From Verrucomicrobia bacterium UBA7008 (GTDB taxonomy: Bacteria > Verrucomicrobiota > Kiritimatiellia > RFP12 > UBA1067), in contig DJXI01000085.1 of NCBI GenBank assembly GCA_002449695.1, forward strand, positions 47,968 to 111,967: DNA of 64,000 nt, written 5' to 3'. The notes under the pieces are model-generated. The model had not been told where the DNA came from. It ran no database searches and worked only from the letters and a program-made list of their open reading frames with translations. This document shows positions 50,787 to 59,059 of this stretch, piece after piece (position 1 is the first letter of the stretch; the number at the start of each line of letters is the position of its first letter). The position numbers and the translations under genes were made by a program.

Positions 50787-51011
50787 TCACTCATCTGCGA
50801 TCGAGCAGCCGATATGCTTGCGGTACGGCCATCGCCAGAGACGCAGTTCCTGACCGCCCGCGGTCGCGGCGCATCCGCACGGGCTCCGCCGCGGCGTCAG
50901 GTCGTTCATCGGCGCGACGAGAATGTCGCTCGTCTCGGCCGACGGCGCGGCAAGCCCGGAAAAAACGAATACTGTCGCCAACAGTGAAATGGCACTTTTG
51001 CACGTTTGCAT
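50787..51011 (-). CDS. Small exported Cys-containing protein
   Basis: 74 residues. MQTCKSAISLLATVFVFSGLAAPSA is a signal peptide. The mature part (about 49 residues) is DILVAPMNDLTPRRSPCGC... with Trp/Arg-rich LWRWPYRKH and a last Cys. AGGAGGAGG is a very strong ribosome site before ATG 51011. First gene of the operon with the giant protein (40 bases downstream) and the protease, from the promoter at 51074. It may be an accessory, inhibitor or export partner; no family is recognised. Confidence 0.6.
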   Translation of the reverse strand: MQTCKSAISLLATVFVFSGLAAPSAETSDILVAPMNDLTPRRSPCGCAATAGGQELRLWRWPYRKHIGCSIADE

Positions 51012-51073
51012 CTTTCCCCTCCTCCTGTCATCGGTTAAAGTCTTTGCCCTGACAATTCGTTATGACAATTTGT

Positions 51074-51082
51074 ATTATACCA
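51074..51082 (-). promoter_or_regulatory. Extended -10 promoter of the giant-protein operon
   Basis: TGGTATAAT on the minus strand with about 56 bases of leader before the small exported protein. The remainder of 51083-51269 shows nothing I recognise. Confidence 0.68.
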
Positions 51083-51269
51083 TATAGCCATCGCAACTTG
51101 CAACGCCGCGCGCCCCTCGCAGTTTCAGGGCCCTCATGTCCGCAACGCACGTTCCTGCGCGACGGGGCCGGCGGGATGCAGGCGACGGGCGATGCCGGCC
51201 GCACGCCGGGAAGGCCGGGCCCGGCTGGCCCGCGCACGGCACGGCGGATCCGCAATCCCGCAGGAAGCC

Positions 51270-52343
51270 CTACTTGAAGATGAAGCGCTTCTGGATGAAG
51301 TAGGAGGCGAGGAAGAGGAACGTCTCGACCACGATCTTGACGATCGTGATGGCGACGCCGCGCACGTCGAAGAGCGCCGCGCAGAGCGTCGTGAGCGCGT
51401 ACGAGGCCGCCGCGAGCGCCAGCACCAGCCCCCAGTACGTGAAGTAGTTGCGCACGCCGCGCTGCACCCGAAGGCGCGTCAGCTTCCGCCGCCGGTAGAA
51501 CACGACGAACCGGTTGTAGAAGAAGTTGAAGTTGGAGCTCACGAGCCGCGCGGCGACGAGCGCGATCAGCACGTCCTCGCGCCGTGGCGTCGCCTTGCCC
51601 GCGAAATACCAGACGACCGCCGCGAACACGGCGTTGTCGAGGAGAAACGACAGGACCGAGCTCAGGCAGAACTGGAAGAGCGAGCGGTAGACGCGGATCG
51701 TGTCGAGGATTGGGTTGAAGTGGCTTGTCGCGTTCTCCTCGATGTAGATCGTCTCGATCGGGATCTGCAGCGGCTTCTGCTCGTGGTTGCGCGCATCCGC
51801 GAGCATCGCCATCTCGTACTCGTAACGGTCGCCGGGAATCGCCGCGATGTGCGCCAAGAGCTCGAACGGGATGCCCCTCAGCCCCGTCTGCGTGTCGTTG
51901 ATCATCAGGCGCGTCATGAAGAAGAAGAGCCACCGCGTCCACGTGTTGCCGAAGCGCGAGCGGAACGGCACCTTGCCCGTGAACGCCCTGACGCCCAGCA
52001 CGAGCCCGCCGCGCTGGGTCTTCAGCCCCTCGGCGACCTTGGCGATGTCTTCGGGCGTGTGCTGCCCGTCGGCGTCGGCGGTGATGACGTCCGACCCCGA
52101 TTCCGCGATGTACGAAAAACCGGTCTTGAGCGCGGCGCCCTTGCCGCGGTTCTTCTCATGGACAAGGATCTTCTCGACGTACGGCGCCGCCTGCGGGAAA
52201 ATCTCGCGCCCCGACGTCGAGCCGTCGTCCACGAGCACGATGCGGTCGAACTTCTCGCGCAGCTTCGGCAGCAGCGCCAGCAGCTTCCCGTCCGGGTTGT
52301 ACGCCGGGATGAGGATGGTCACGGGCCGATCAGGCTGCCCCAT
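51270..52343 (-). CDS. GT2 glycosyltransferase with GtrA-like membrane domain
   Basis: 357 residues. N-terminal GT-A domain: VTILIPAYNPDGKLLALLPKL, IVLVDDGSTSG, KNRGKGAALKTGF, VITADADGQHTPED (DxD-type metal site), a DPM1-like polyprenyl-phosphate sugar transferase. C-terminal 120 residues have four helices resembling GtrA (FQFCLSSVLSFLLDNAVFAAVVWY, NFFYNRFVVF). It may flip or transfer a lipid-linked sugar. Overlaps the preceding gene by 25 bases; AAGGAGG sets ATG 52343. Confidence 0.85.
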   Translation of the reverse strand: MGQPDRPVTILIPAYNPDGKLLALLPKLREKFDRIVLVDDGSTSGREIFPQAAPYVEKILVHEKNRGKGAALKTGFSYIAESGSDVITADADGQHTPEDIAKVAEGLKTQRGGLVLGVRAFTGKVPFRSRFGNTWTRWLFFFMTRLMINDTQTGLRGIPFELLAHIAAIPGDRYEYEMAMLADARNHEQKPLQIPIETIYIEENATSHFNPILDTIRVYRSLFQFCLSSVLSFLLDNAVFAAVVWYFAGKATPRREDVLIALVAARLVSSNFNFFYNRFVVFYRRRKLTRLRVQRGVRNYFTYWGLVLALAAASYALTTLCAALFDVRGVAITIVKIVVETFLFLASYFIQKRFIFK

Positions 52344-53227
52344 GGATTCGCCTCCTTTTCGTCGGCCTTGCACCGCTGGATGAGCTGGAGATAATCGATG
52401 CGGTTCTTGAAGAGGTCGTTCACGATCGCGGGCGTCAGGTAGACGAGCCCCGCCTGACGGACGGCGGAGGCGAGGGCCTCGGCGCTGTCGCTCGTCTTCA
52501 TCGCCTCCGGCAGCTTGGCCATCATCTTCCGGGCAAGCGTCTTGTTGCCGCTCACCCCGGCGGGATAGGCGGAACCGAAGAAGTAGAACCCGCCAGCGCG
52601 CAGCTTCGCGTCGACCCGCGTGCGCTCGGCGTTGATCTTCGCGACGAACGCCTGCGTCTTCTCGTTCGGCGTAAACGCGCCGTCGAACGAATAGCTCACC
52701 TGCACCGTCGGCTTCCTGACGCGGGGCCTGGCGGCCCTGCGCTTCGCCGGCTTCTTCTTCGCCGCCTTCGGCTTGGGATCGTCGTCGAAGAGGTCGTCGA
52801 GCGAGCTCGCGCCGTCATCGTCGTCCCAGTCGTCGAGATCGTCCTCCTCGGGCTCCGGCTCCGGTTCCGGCGCCGCCTCGGCCGCACCGTCCGTTCCGCC
52901 GCCGACCGTGGTCTTGCTGACGGTCACGCCCTCCTGCGTCTTGACGAACTCCTCCCACGGCACGACGGGGTTCGACACCTGCAGACCGTTCACGCGCAGG
53001 ACGAGCCCGTTGCGCTCCACCTTGTAGGGCGGCGGGATGTACTTGCCGTCGATGAACACGTAACCCGTCGAGATCGGCTTGCCGACCGTGCGCTTGAGCG
53101 CGGTCGCCGCCTCGGCGGGCTGCCGCTTGAAGGTGTTCCTGACCGTCACCGCCGCCGGCGCGGCGGCGAGCGGCAGGACGAGCGCCGTCACCAGCGCCAG
53201 CGTCATCATCTTCATCATGTTCATCAT
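52319..53227 (-). CDS. Exported protein with acidic linker, unknown
   Basis: 302 residues. Signal-like start MMNMMKMMTLALVTALVLPLAAAPAA. A small N-terminal domain (YVFIDGKYIPPPYKVERNGLVLRVNGLQV) resembles a beta-sheet surface domain. Then an Asp/Glu-rich linker with EEDDLDDWDDDDG and a Lys/Arg patch (PKAAKKKPAKRRAARPR), and a C-terminal domain (GAFTPNEKTQAFVAKINAERTRVDAKLRAGGFYFFGS). I do not recognise the family. AAAGGGG precedes ATG 53227. Followed by a glycosyltransferase gene. Confidence 0.62.
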   Translation of the reverse strand: MMNMMKMMTLALVTALVLPLAAAPAAVTVRNTFKRQPAEAATALKRTVGKPISTGYVFIDGKYIPPPYKVERNGLVLRVNGLQVSNPVVPWEEFVKTQEGVTVSKTTVGGGTDGAAEAAPEPEPEPEEDDLDDWDDDDGASSLDDLFDDDPKPKAAKKKPAKRRAARPRVRKPTVQVSYSFDGAFTPNEKTQAFVAKINAERTRVDAKLRAGGFYFFGSAYPAGVSGNKTLARKMMAKLPEAMKTSDSAEALASAVRQAGLVYLTPAIVNDLFKNRIDYLQLIQRCKADEKEANPWGSLIGP

Positions 53228-53389
53228 CGCCAAACCCCTTTCCGCAAATTTCAAAAAGACCCCAAGTCGCCGTAGCACAGAACCCCCGGAACCCGTGTTC
53301 CCAAGTCGGGGCTGACGCCCCATTTCAAGATGTCGGTCGAAGAAATATCTGCTGAATCCGCGTGCGGCCCAGAGTCTACGTCGTTCAAA
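53228..53389. other. Gap between pheT end and the exported-protein gene
   Basis: 162 bases. A small hairpin GGGGC-TGAC-GCCCC (53309-53321) is preceded by CCCAAGTC, a phrase that also occurs at 53262-53269, so it may be a decayed repeat. It lacks a T run, so it is not called a terminator, and no promoter motif was found. Confidence 0.5.
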
Positions 53390-55843
53390 TCAACTTTCCC
53401 TCACCTCGATGCCGGCGGTCGCCTTGAGGGCGTCGACGATCCGTCGGAATGTTTCGCCGACCTCTTCGTCGGTCAGCGTCCGTTCGGACGAGCGGAACTC
53501 GAGCGCGTAGGCGAGCGAGCGGCGGCCGTCCTTCAGGTCTTTCGACTTGAATATATCAAAGATCGCGACTTTGGTCAAGGCCGCGCCGCCGTTCGCGCGG
53601 ATGATCTTCTCGATCGCCGCGTTCGTGACATCCTTCGCCGCGACGAGCGCGATGTCGCGCCGCACGAGCGGGAACTGCGGCGGCGCGCTGACGCGGCCGA
53701 CCTCGCCGACATGCTTGAGGAGCGGCCTGAGCTCGAGCTCGCACAGCCCCATCTGCGTCGTCAGACGGTACGGATGGCGCAGTTTCGCCGAGATCGCGCC
53801 GAGCACGCCGATCGCGCGCCCGTTCAGCCGGACTGCGAGCGACGCGCCCTTCGCGAACGCCGGATGGTCCTCCGCGACGAACTCCACGCGGCCCGCGTGC
53901 AGCCGCAGGACGAGCTCCTCGACCGCGCCCTTCAGCCACAGGACCGTCTCCTCCTCCGTCACCGCCGCGCGGCGCCGCAGGGCCTCGCGCCCGACGGGGC
54001 CGACGAACCCGAGCGCGAGGCGCTCCGCCTCCGCCGGGACGGGCTGCGCGCCGCCGCGCTGGGCGAGCGTGAACACCTTGCCGATCTCGAAGAGGAGCGC
54101 GCTCTCCAGCTGGTGCGCGGCGTTGCGGCCGAGGCTCCCCATCATCTGCGGCAGGAGCGAGTCGCGCATGACCGCGTACTCCGCCGAGACGGGATCGGGG
54201 ATGACGAGGCGTTCGGCCGCCTTGCGCGTGTCGAACTCGTCCAGCTCCTTCTTCGACAGGAACGAATAGTGCATCGCCTCCGAGAAGCCGAGCGCGAGGC
54301 AGATGTCGCGCACGCGGCACCGCGCCTGGAACGGCGCATCCGACAGCGGCGAGACCGACGGCGCGGACGGCATCGTGTCGGGGATGTTGTCGAGCCCGTA
54401 GAGGCGCGCGATCTCCTCGACGAGATCCGCTTCGAGCGACAGGTCGTAGCGCCAGCTCGGAATGCCGAACGCGACCGTCCGCTGCGCGGCGTACGGACCC
54501 TGCGCGCGCGGCACGAGGCCGAGCGAGGCGAGGATGAAGACCATCGCGTCGTTGCCGACGGGAATGCCGATCAGTTTGCGCGCGCGCTCGAAATCGAGCG
54601 TGACGTCCGCGTTGAGCGGCTGCGCGCGGAAGTCCGCGTCGATGACGCCCTTCGCCACCTGCGCGCCGCCGTACTTCTGCAGGAGGTGCGCCGCGCGGCG
54701 CGACGCGAAGTCCGCCAGGTCCTTGTCGACGCCGCGGATGTAGCGGTACGCCGCCTCGCTCGCGAGGCCGAGCTTCGTCGCCGTGTACTTCGTCGAGGTG
54801 CATTCGAACAGCGCCGACTCCAGCATGACCGTCGTCGTGCCGGGCGCGATGCCCGAATCCTCGCCGCCCATCACGCCCGCGACCGCGTTCGGCTTCTCGG
54901 CGTCGCAGATGACGAGCATCGTCGGATCGAGCGTGCGCACGACGCCGTCGAGCGTCTTCATCGTCTCGCCGTCGCGCGCGTCGCGCACGACGATCGTGCG
55001 GTCCTTCAGCTTCGTGTGGTCGAACGCGTGGAGCGGCTGGCCGAGCTCCAGCATGACGTAGTTCGTCACGTCGACCGCGAGGCCGAGCGAGCGGACGTCG
55101 CAGAGCTCCAGCCGCTTCGCCATGAGCGCCGGGCTCGGCGCGTCGGGCGTCATCGCGGTGATGACGCGCGCGGTGTAGCGCGGGCACTTGACCGTGTCCT
55201 CGACGACGACCTTGACCTCGTCCTCGACGGGCGTTTCGACCTCGGTGAAATCGACCGGCGGCAGCTTCAGCTCGCGGTGGAGGATCGCCGCGTACTCACG
55301 CGCGATGCCGACGACGGAGAGCGCGTCGGGGCGGTTCCACGTGACCTCGATGTCGAAGACCGTCTCGGGCTTCTCCAGCTGCGCGATGTCGCGCACGAGC
55401 GCGCCCGCAGGCGTGTCGGCGGGATACTCGATGATGCCCGCCGCGCCCTCGCCGATGTGGAGCTCCTTTTCGGAGCAGCACATGCCGTACGACTCGACGC
55501 CGCGCAGCTTGCCCTTCTTGATCTTGAATTCGCCCTCGGGGATGAGCGCGCCGATCTTCGCGAACGCCGTCTTGATGCCCTTGCGCATGTTCGGCGCGCC
55601 GCAGACGACCTGATACTCGGCCGTGCCGTCCGTCACCTTGCAGACCTTCAGGTGGTCGGAGTTCGGATGCGGCTCGGCCTCCAGTACCTCCGCGACGACG
55701 ATCAGCTCCGACAGCGGCGAGCCGCCGACGGTTTCGATCGATTCGACCTGCAAGCCGGCGCGGGTCAGTTTCTCGGCCAGTTCCCTCGGGTCGATGTCAT
55801 CGACCTTGACATACTCATTCAGCCAGCTGAGCGGCACTTTCAT
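53390..55843 (-). CDS. pheT: Phenylalanyl-tRNA synthetase beta chain
   Basis: 817 residues, normal length. MKVPLSWLNEYVKVDDIDPRELAEKLTRAGLQVES start; an EMAP-II-type tRNA-binding domain (VCGAPNMRKG, GMCCSEKELHIG), the B3/B4 editing region (LAVDVTNYVMLELGQPLHAFD, VAGVMGGEDSGI), B5, and the C-terminal anticodon-binding domain (PPQFPLVRRDIALVAAKDV). Overlaps the zinc-finger gene by 29 bases, and pheS is not next to it, which is unusual. Confidence 0.95.
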   Translation of the reverse strand: MKVPLSWLNEYVKVDDIDPRELAEKLTRAGLQVESIETVGGSPLSELIVVAEVLEAEPHPNSDHLKVCKVTDGTAEYQVVCGAPNMRKGIKTAFAKIGALIPEGEFKIKKGKLRGVESYGMCCSEKELHIGEGAAGIIEYPADTPAGALVRDIAQLEKPETVFDIEVTWNRPDALSVVGIAREYAAILHRELKLPPVDFTEVETPVEDEVKVVVEDTVKCPRYTARVITAMTPDAPSPALMAKRLELCDVRSLGLAVDVTNYVMLELGQPLHAFDHTKLKDRTIVVRDARDGETMKTLDGVVRTLDPTMLVICDAEKPNAVAGVMGGEDSGIAPGTTTVMLESALFECTSTKYTATKLGLASEAAYRYIRGVDKDLADFASRRAAHLLQKYGGAQVAKGVIDADFRAQPLNADVTLDFERARKLIGIPVGNDAMVFILASLGLVPRAQGPYAAQRTVAFGIPSWRYDLSLEADLVEEIARLYGLDNIPDTMPSAPSVSPLSDAPFQARCRVRDICLALGFSEAMHYSFLSKKELDEFDTRKAAERLVIPDPVSAEYAVMRDSLLPQMMGSLGRNAAHQLESALLFEIGKVFTLAQRGGAQPVPAEAERLALGFVGPVGREALRRRAAVTEEETVLWLKGAVEELVLRLHAGRVEFVAEDHPAFAKGASLAVRLNGRAIGVLGAISAKLRHPYRLTTQMGLCELELRPLLKHVGEVGRVSAPPQFPLVRRDIALVAAKDVTNAAIEKIIRANGGAALTKVAIFDIFKSKDLKDGRRSLAYALEFRSSERTLTDEEVGETFRRIVDALKATAGIEVRES

Positions 55844-57404
55844 CTTGCTTCACCTCTTCCTGCTTAACCTCTTCTTCAACAACAGCCTTCGGCTCTTCCT
55901 CCACCTTCGGGGCCTCTTCCACCTTCGGCGGCTCCTCCGCCTTTCCCGTCTCCTCTACCTTCGGCGGCTCTTCCTTCGGCGGCTCTGCAGCCTGGACCGG
56001 CTCCTCCATTTTCGGAGCCTCTCCTGCGGCAACCGTCCCTTCGGTCCCTTCTGTCGCTTTCGTCCCTTCTCCAGTTGCTCCCGCCACCCCCAGCTTCTTC
56101 TGCCACTGCGGGCCGTACTTCGGGAACTTCTCGACGGGCGAATAGACGCCGTTCGTGAACGCCACCACGTGGCCCGTCGACACGAGCCAGGCGAGATACT
56201 TCTCCGTCTCGGCGTCGGGCGCGATCACGGCCTTGGGCTGGCACGGGTTCTCGGCGATGAAGCGCGCCACCTTCGCGAGCTCGGGGATCGCGTGCTCGGC
56301 GTCGAACGCCTTGTACTCGGTGTTCGTCACGAACTCGGGCCCGCGCGCGTCGTTGGCGCGGAAGAACTTGAGCTTGCGGTGGTGGAACGCGCCGCGCAGC
56401 GCGAAGCACATGTTGTACGGCGCGCGCCGCTCCGCCTCCAGCGCGTCCTTCGCCGCCCACTGGAGCGGCCGGACGGGGCTCTTCATCGCGACGTCCGCGG
56501 TGATCATCAGCGTCTTCGGCTGATCGAGCATCGACGGCAGGATCGTGCGGCGGAACGCCGCCTCCGCCTGGTCGCGCGTCAGCTGCGCCGCGCCCTCGCC
56601 CGCGCCCTTCTGGATGTAGACCGTCTTCTTCGTCGCGCTCTTGCGCCACTCCTCGATGGCCTCCGCGTCGCGCACCATCACGAGGCGCGAGCGGTAGTCC
56701 GCCTCGCTCATGTCGGGATAGCGCGTGCGGATCATCTCCTTGACGGTCGCCGCGAATTCATGGACGTTCGGCGGCCCGAGCAGCACGCCCGACAGCCCGC
56801 ACTTCGCCACGCAGCTGAAATTGCCCTTCGGCGGCTCGACTTCGATCTCCTTCGCCTCGTAGTAGTCGCCGAGGTGCGCGGCGAGAATATGCTCGGTGAC
56901 GTCCTCCGGCCGCGTCGACGCGAAGCCGCACGCCTTGCACTGGTGGAACGCCGCCTCCGCGGCCGGCGCGCCGTCCGCGCCCTTCTTCGGCGTGATCCGG
57001 AGGAGCACCGACGACGGGTTGTCGAGGAAGAAATACGCGAGATCCTTCAGCTTGAAGGCGTGGCTGTCGCCCTGGAGCTTGCGAATGATGGTGCCCAGCG
57101 CCTTCGTCTCGGGAAGGATCTTCACCTCCACGTCGAGCGGTTTCGGGCGCTCGAAGCGCGGCCGGTCGCCGAAGCGCCGCGCCTCGCCGCCGCGCTTGTC
57201 GAACGGCTTGCGCGCGTCACGCGCGAACGGCCTGTCGCCGCGTCTGTCAAACGGCTTGCGCGCGTCGCGCGCGGGGCGCGACTCGGGTTCGCTCGCGGCA
57301 CGGGCCGCATCCTTGCCGACGGTCACCTTGGCGTCCTTCTTCGCCCAGTCGGGCGTGAAGTCGAACGATCCCAGGTCCAAAAGAGGAGTATCTGCTGTGT
57401 CCAT
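55815..57404 (-). CDS. Uncharacterised PVC-type zinc-finger protein with Arg-rich start
   Basis: 529 residues. Residues 35-85 are RGG-like (PARDARKPFDRRGDRPFARD, repeated DARKPFD); then FKLKDLAYFFLDNPSSVLLRI, a zinc-finger-like CKACGFASTRPEDVTEHILAAH (CxxC and H-H), GNFSCVAKCGLSGVLLGPPN, and a core rich in RRAPYNMCFALRGAFHHRKLKFF. The C-terminal 80 residues are P/E/K-rich and include a repeat (56020-56095). I recall uncharacterised verrucomicrobial proteins with the same blocks; that is from memory. RNA or DNA binding is likely. ATG 57404 lies nine bases after the -10 without a ribosome site. Confidence 0.78.
   Translation of the reverse strand: MDTADTPLLDLGSFDFTPDWAKKDAKVTVGKDAARAASEPESRPARDARKPFDRRGDRPFARDARKPFDKRGGEARRFGDRPRFERPKPLDVEVKILPETKALGTIIRKLQGDSHAFKLKDLAYFFLDNPSSVLLRITPKKGADGAPAAEAAFHQCKACGFASTRPEDVTEHILAAHLGDYYEAKEIEVEPPKGNFSCVAKCGLSGVLLGPPNVHEFAATVKEMIRTRYPDMSEADYRSRLVMVRDAEAIEEWRKSATKKTVYIQKGAGEGAAQLTRDQAEAAFRRTILPSMLDQPKTLMITADVAMKSPVRPLQWAAKDALEAERRAPYNMCFALRGAFHHRKLKFFRANDARGPEFVTNTEYKAFDAEHAIPELAKVARFIAENPCQPKAVIAPDAETEKYLAWLVSTGHVVAFTNGVYSPVEKFPKYGPQWQKKLGVAGATGEGTKATEGTEGTVAAGEAPKMEEPVQAAEPPKEEPPKVEETGKAEEPPKVEEAPKVEEEPKAVVEEEVKQEEVKQDESAAQLAE
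56020..56095. repeat. GGGACGAAAGCGACAGAAGG-type repeat inside the 55815 gene
   Basis: In the minus reading direction the segment holds AAGGGACGAAAGCGAC, AGAAGGGACCGAAGGGACGG and like units, encoding GEGTKATEGTEGTVAAGE in the C-terminal tail. It is a simple tandem of GGGAC/GCGAC heptamers; it does not match the rest of the tail, which follows a different PPKEE code. Confidence 0.7.
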
Positions 57405-57413
57405 TAGCTGTGT

Positions 57414-57422
57414 ATTATATCA
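57414..57422 (-). promoter_or_regulatory. Extended -10 promoter of the zinc-finger gene / pheT
   Basis: TGATATAAT followed by ACA and preceded by GGGGATTTA on the minus strand, nine bases before the start codon. Confidence 0.7.
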
Positions 57423-57526
57423 TAAATCCCCGCCCGTCTGCACGCCTCGCGCGGGAGTTCCCGATCGCGCGCGCGCCGCGCGCCTGACGCCGCCCGCAGA
57501 CCGTCAGGCCCATTCAAGGTAAATTA

Positions 57527-57535
57527 TGATATACT
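57527..57535 (+). promoter_or_regulatory. Extended -10 promoter of the cysteine desulfurase gene
   Basis: TGATATACT followed by ATC, eleven bases before the ATG and without a ribosome site between them. Confidence 0.72.
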
Positions 57536-57546
57536 ATCTATTCATC

Positions 57547-58731
57547 ATGGAGAAAATCGTCTACTTCGACAACAACGCCACCTCGCGCGTCGCGCCCGAG
57601 GTCGCGGACGTGATGCGCCCCTTCTTCGGCGAGCTCTACGGCAACCCGAGCTCGATGCACGCGTTCGGCGGCCAGGTGGCCAAGTTCGTCACGCGCGCCC
57701 GCGAGGAAGTCGCGGCGTTCCTCAACTGCTCGCCCGAGGAAGTCATCTTCACCTCCTGCGCCACCGAATCCGACAACACCGCGATCCGCGGCACCGCCGA
57801 CTGGTTCGGCACGGGCATGAAGGTCATCACGACGGCCGTCGAGCATCCCGCCGTCCTCCAGCCCTGCCGCCGCCTGAAGGCGCTCGGCCACACCGTCGTG
57901 GAGCTGCCCGTCGACGGCGTCGGGCAGATCGACCTGGACCGGCTGCGCGCCGAGCTGAAAGGCACGCAGCACGCGCTCGTCTCGATCATGTGGGCCAACA
58001 ACGAGACGGGCACCGTCTTCCCGATTGAGAAAATCGCCGACATCTGCAGGGAATACGGCGCCGTCTTCCATACCGACGCCGTGCAGGTCGCGGGCAAGAT
58101 CCCCGTCGACGTCACGAAGGTCCCCGTCGACCTGCTCGCGATGTCGGGCCACAAGTTCCACGCGCCCAAGGGCATCGGCATCCTGTACGTCCGCAAGGGC
58201 ACGAAGCTCAAGCCGTTCCTGCTCGGCGGCCATCAGGAGGCGGGCCGCCGCGCCGGCACCGAGAACGTCCCGTACATCGTCGGCCTCGCCAAGGCGTGCG
58301 AGCTCGCGCGCATCGGGATGGCCGAGGAGGCCGTGCAGATCACCGCGCTCCGCGACCGCCTGGAGGCCGGCATCCTCGCGAAGTGCCCCAACGTCCGCGT
58401 CAACGGCGACCGGAACCATCGCCTGCCGAACACGCTCAACGTCAGCTTCGAGTACATCGAGGGCGAGGCGATCGCCTACCGTCTGAGCGACCTCGGCATC
58501 TGCATCTCGACGGGCTCGGCGTGCGCGTCGGGCTCGCTCGACCCCAGCCACGTCATCCGCGCGATGGGCGTCCCCTTCATCGCGGTGCACGGTTCGGTGC
58601 GCTTCTCGCTCTCGCGCTACAACACGATGGAGGAGGTCGACTACGTGCTGGACAGGCTCCCGCCCGTGATCCGGAACCTGCGCGAGCTGTCGCCCTTCGG
58701 CCCCGACATGGATCCCACCACCTTCAAGTGA
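57547..58731 (+). CDS. nifS: Cysteine desulfurase, NifS-type
   Basis: Takes sulfur from cysteine for iron-sulfur clusters and tRNA thiolation; PLP enzyme. 394 residues. YFDNNATSRVAPEV, EHPAVLQPC, MWANNETGTVFPIEKI, FHTDAVQVAGKIPVDV, MSGHKFHAPKG (PLP Lys), GGHQEAGRRAGTENV and ISTGSACASGSLDPSHV (catalytic Cys loop). The catalytic loop SACASG places it in the NifS/IscS group. Likely leaderless start at 57547. No IscU-type gene follows; the next gene is a lipoprotein. Confidence 0.93.
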   Translation: MEKIVYFDNNATSRVAPEVADVMRPFFGELYGNPSSMHAFGGQVAKFVTRAREEVAAFLNCSPEEVIFTSCATESDNTAIRGTADWFGTGMKVITTAVEHPAVLQPCRRLKALGHTVVELPVDGVGQIDLDRLRAELKGTQHALVSIMWANNETGTVFPIEKIADICREYGAVFHTDAVQVAGKIPVDVTKVPVDLLAMSGHKFHAPKGIGILYVRKGTKLKPFLLGGHQEAGRRAGTENVPYIVGLAKACELARIGMAEEAVQITALRDRLEAGILAKCPNVRVNGDRNHRLPNTLNVSFEYIEGEAIAYRLSDLGICISTGSACASGSLDPSHVIRAMGVPFIAVHGSVRFSLSRYNTMEEVDYVLDRLPPVIRNLRELSPFGPDMDPTTFK

Positions 58732-58732
58732 C

Positions 58733-59038
58733 ATGAAAAAGACGCTCCTTGCCGCAACGCTCGCCCTCGCCCTTTTCGGCTGCCGCCGCGCCGACGTGCG
58801 CACGGTGACGATCGAGATCCCCGACCTCGCGCCCGCGAACCAGGCGCAGGTCGTCGCCGCGCTGTCGAAGTACAACGGCGTCGAGAAAGATTCCTTCAAA
58901 TGGGATTTTCAGGCGAAGACGGTGACGCTCGCCTACGATTCGCTGCAGGTGGCGCAGACGAACCTGCGCATGGCCATCGAGGCGAAGGGACTCACGGTCG
59001 TCTACCCGCCGAACACGACCGGCCGCGCCGGCTACTGA
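58733..59038 (+). CDS. Lipoprotein with heavy-metal-associated-like fold
   Basis: 101 residues. Signal ending LALFGCRRAD, a lipobox. The mature part has TVTIEIPDLAPANQAQVVAALSKYNGVEKDSFKWDFQAKTVTLAYDS, a beta-alpha-beta layout like an HMA domain, but without the CxxC metal site. One base after the desulfurase stop. It may sense or carry something in the envelope, or be unrelated to the desulfurase. Confidence 0.62.
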   Translation: MKKTLLAATLALALFGCRRADVRTVTIEIPDLAPANQAQVVAALSKYNGVEKDSFKWDFQAKTVTLAYDSLQVAQTNLRMAIEAKGLTVVYPPNTTGRAGY

Positions 59039-59059
59039 CCGCGCGCGGACCGGCCCGCG

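Noticed and set aside
51083-51269. A promoter or RNA gene in the gap before the glycosyltransferase end
   Set aside because: Only GC-rich sequence was seen apart from the -10 at 51074-51082; no stem-loop with conserved sequence or coding frame could be supported.
53309-53321. Hairpin GGGGC-TGAC-GCCCC as a terminator near pheT
   Set aside because: No T run on either strand, and it lies beyond the end of pheT by about 70 bases inside a region with repeat-like phrases.
53330-55867. An 845-codon plus-strand frame opposite pheT
   Set aside because: Antisense to a complete pheT; Arg/Ala/Asp-rich with no family features.
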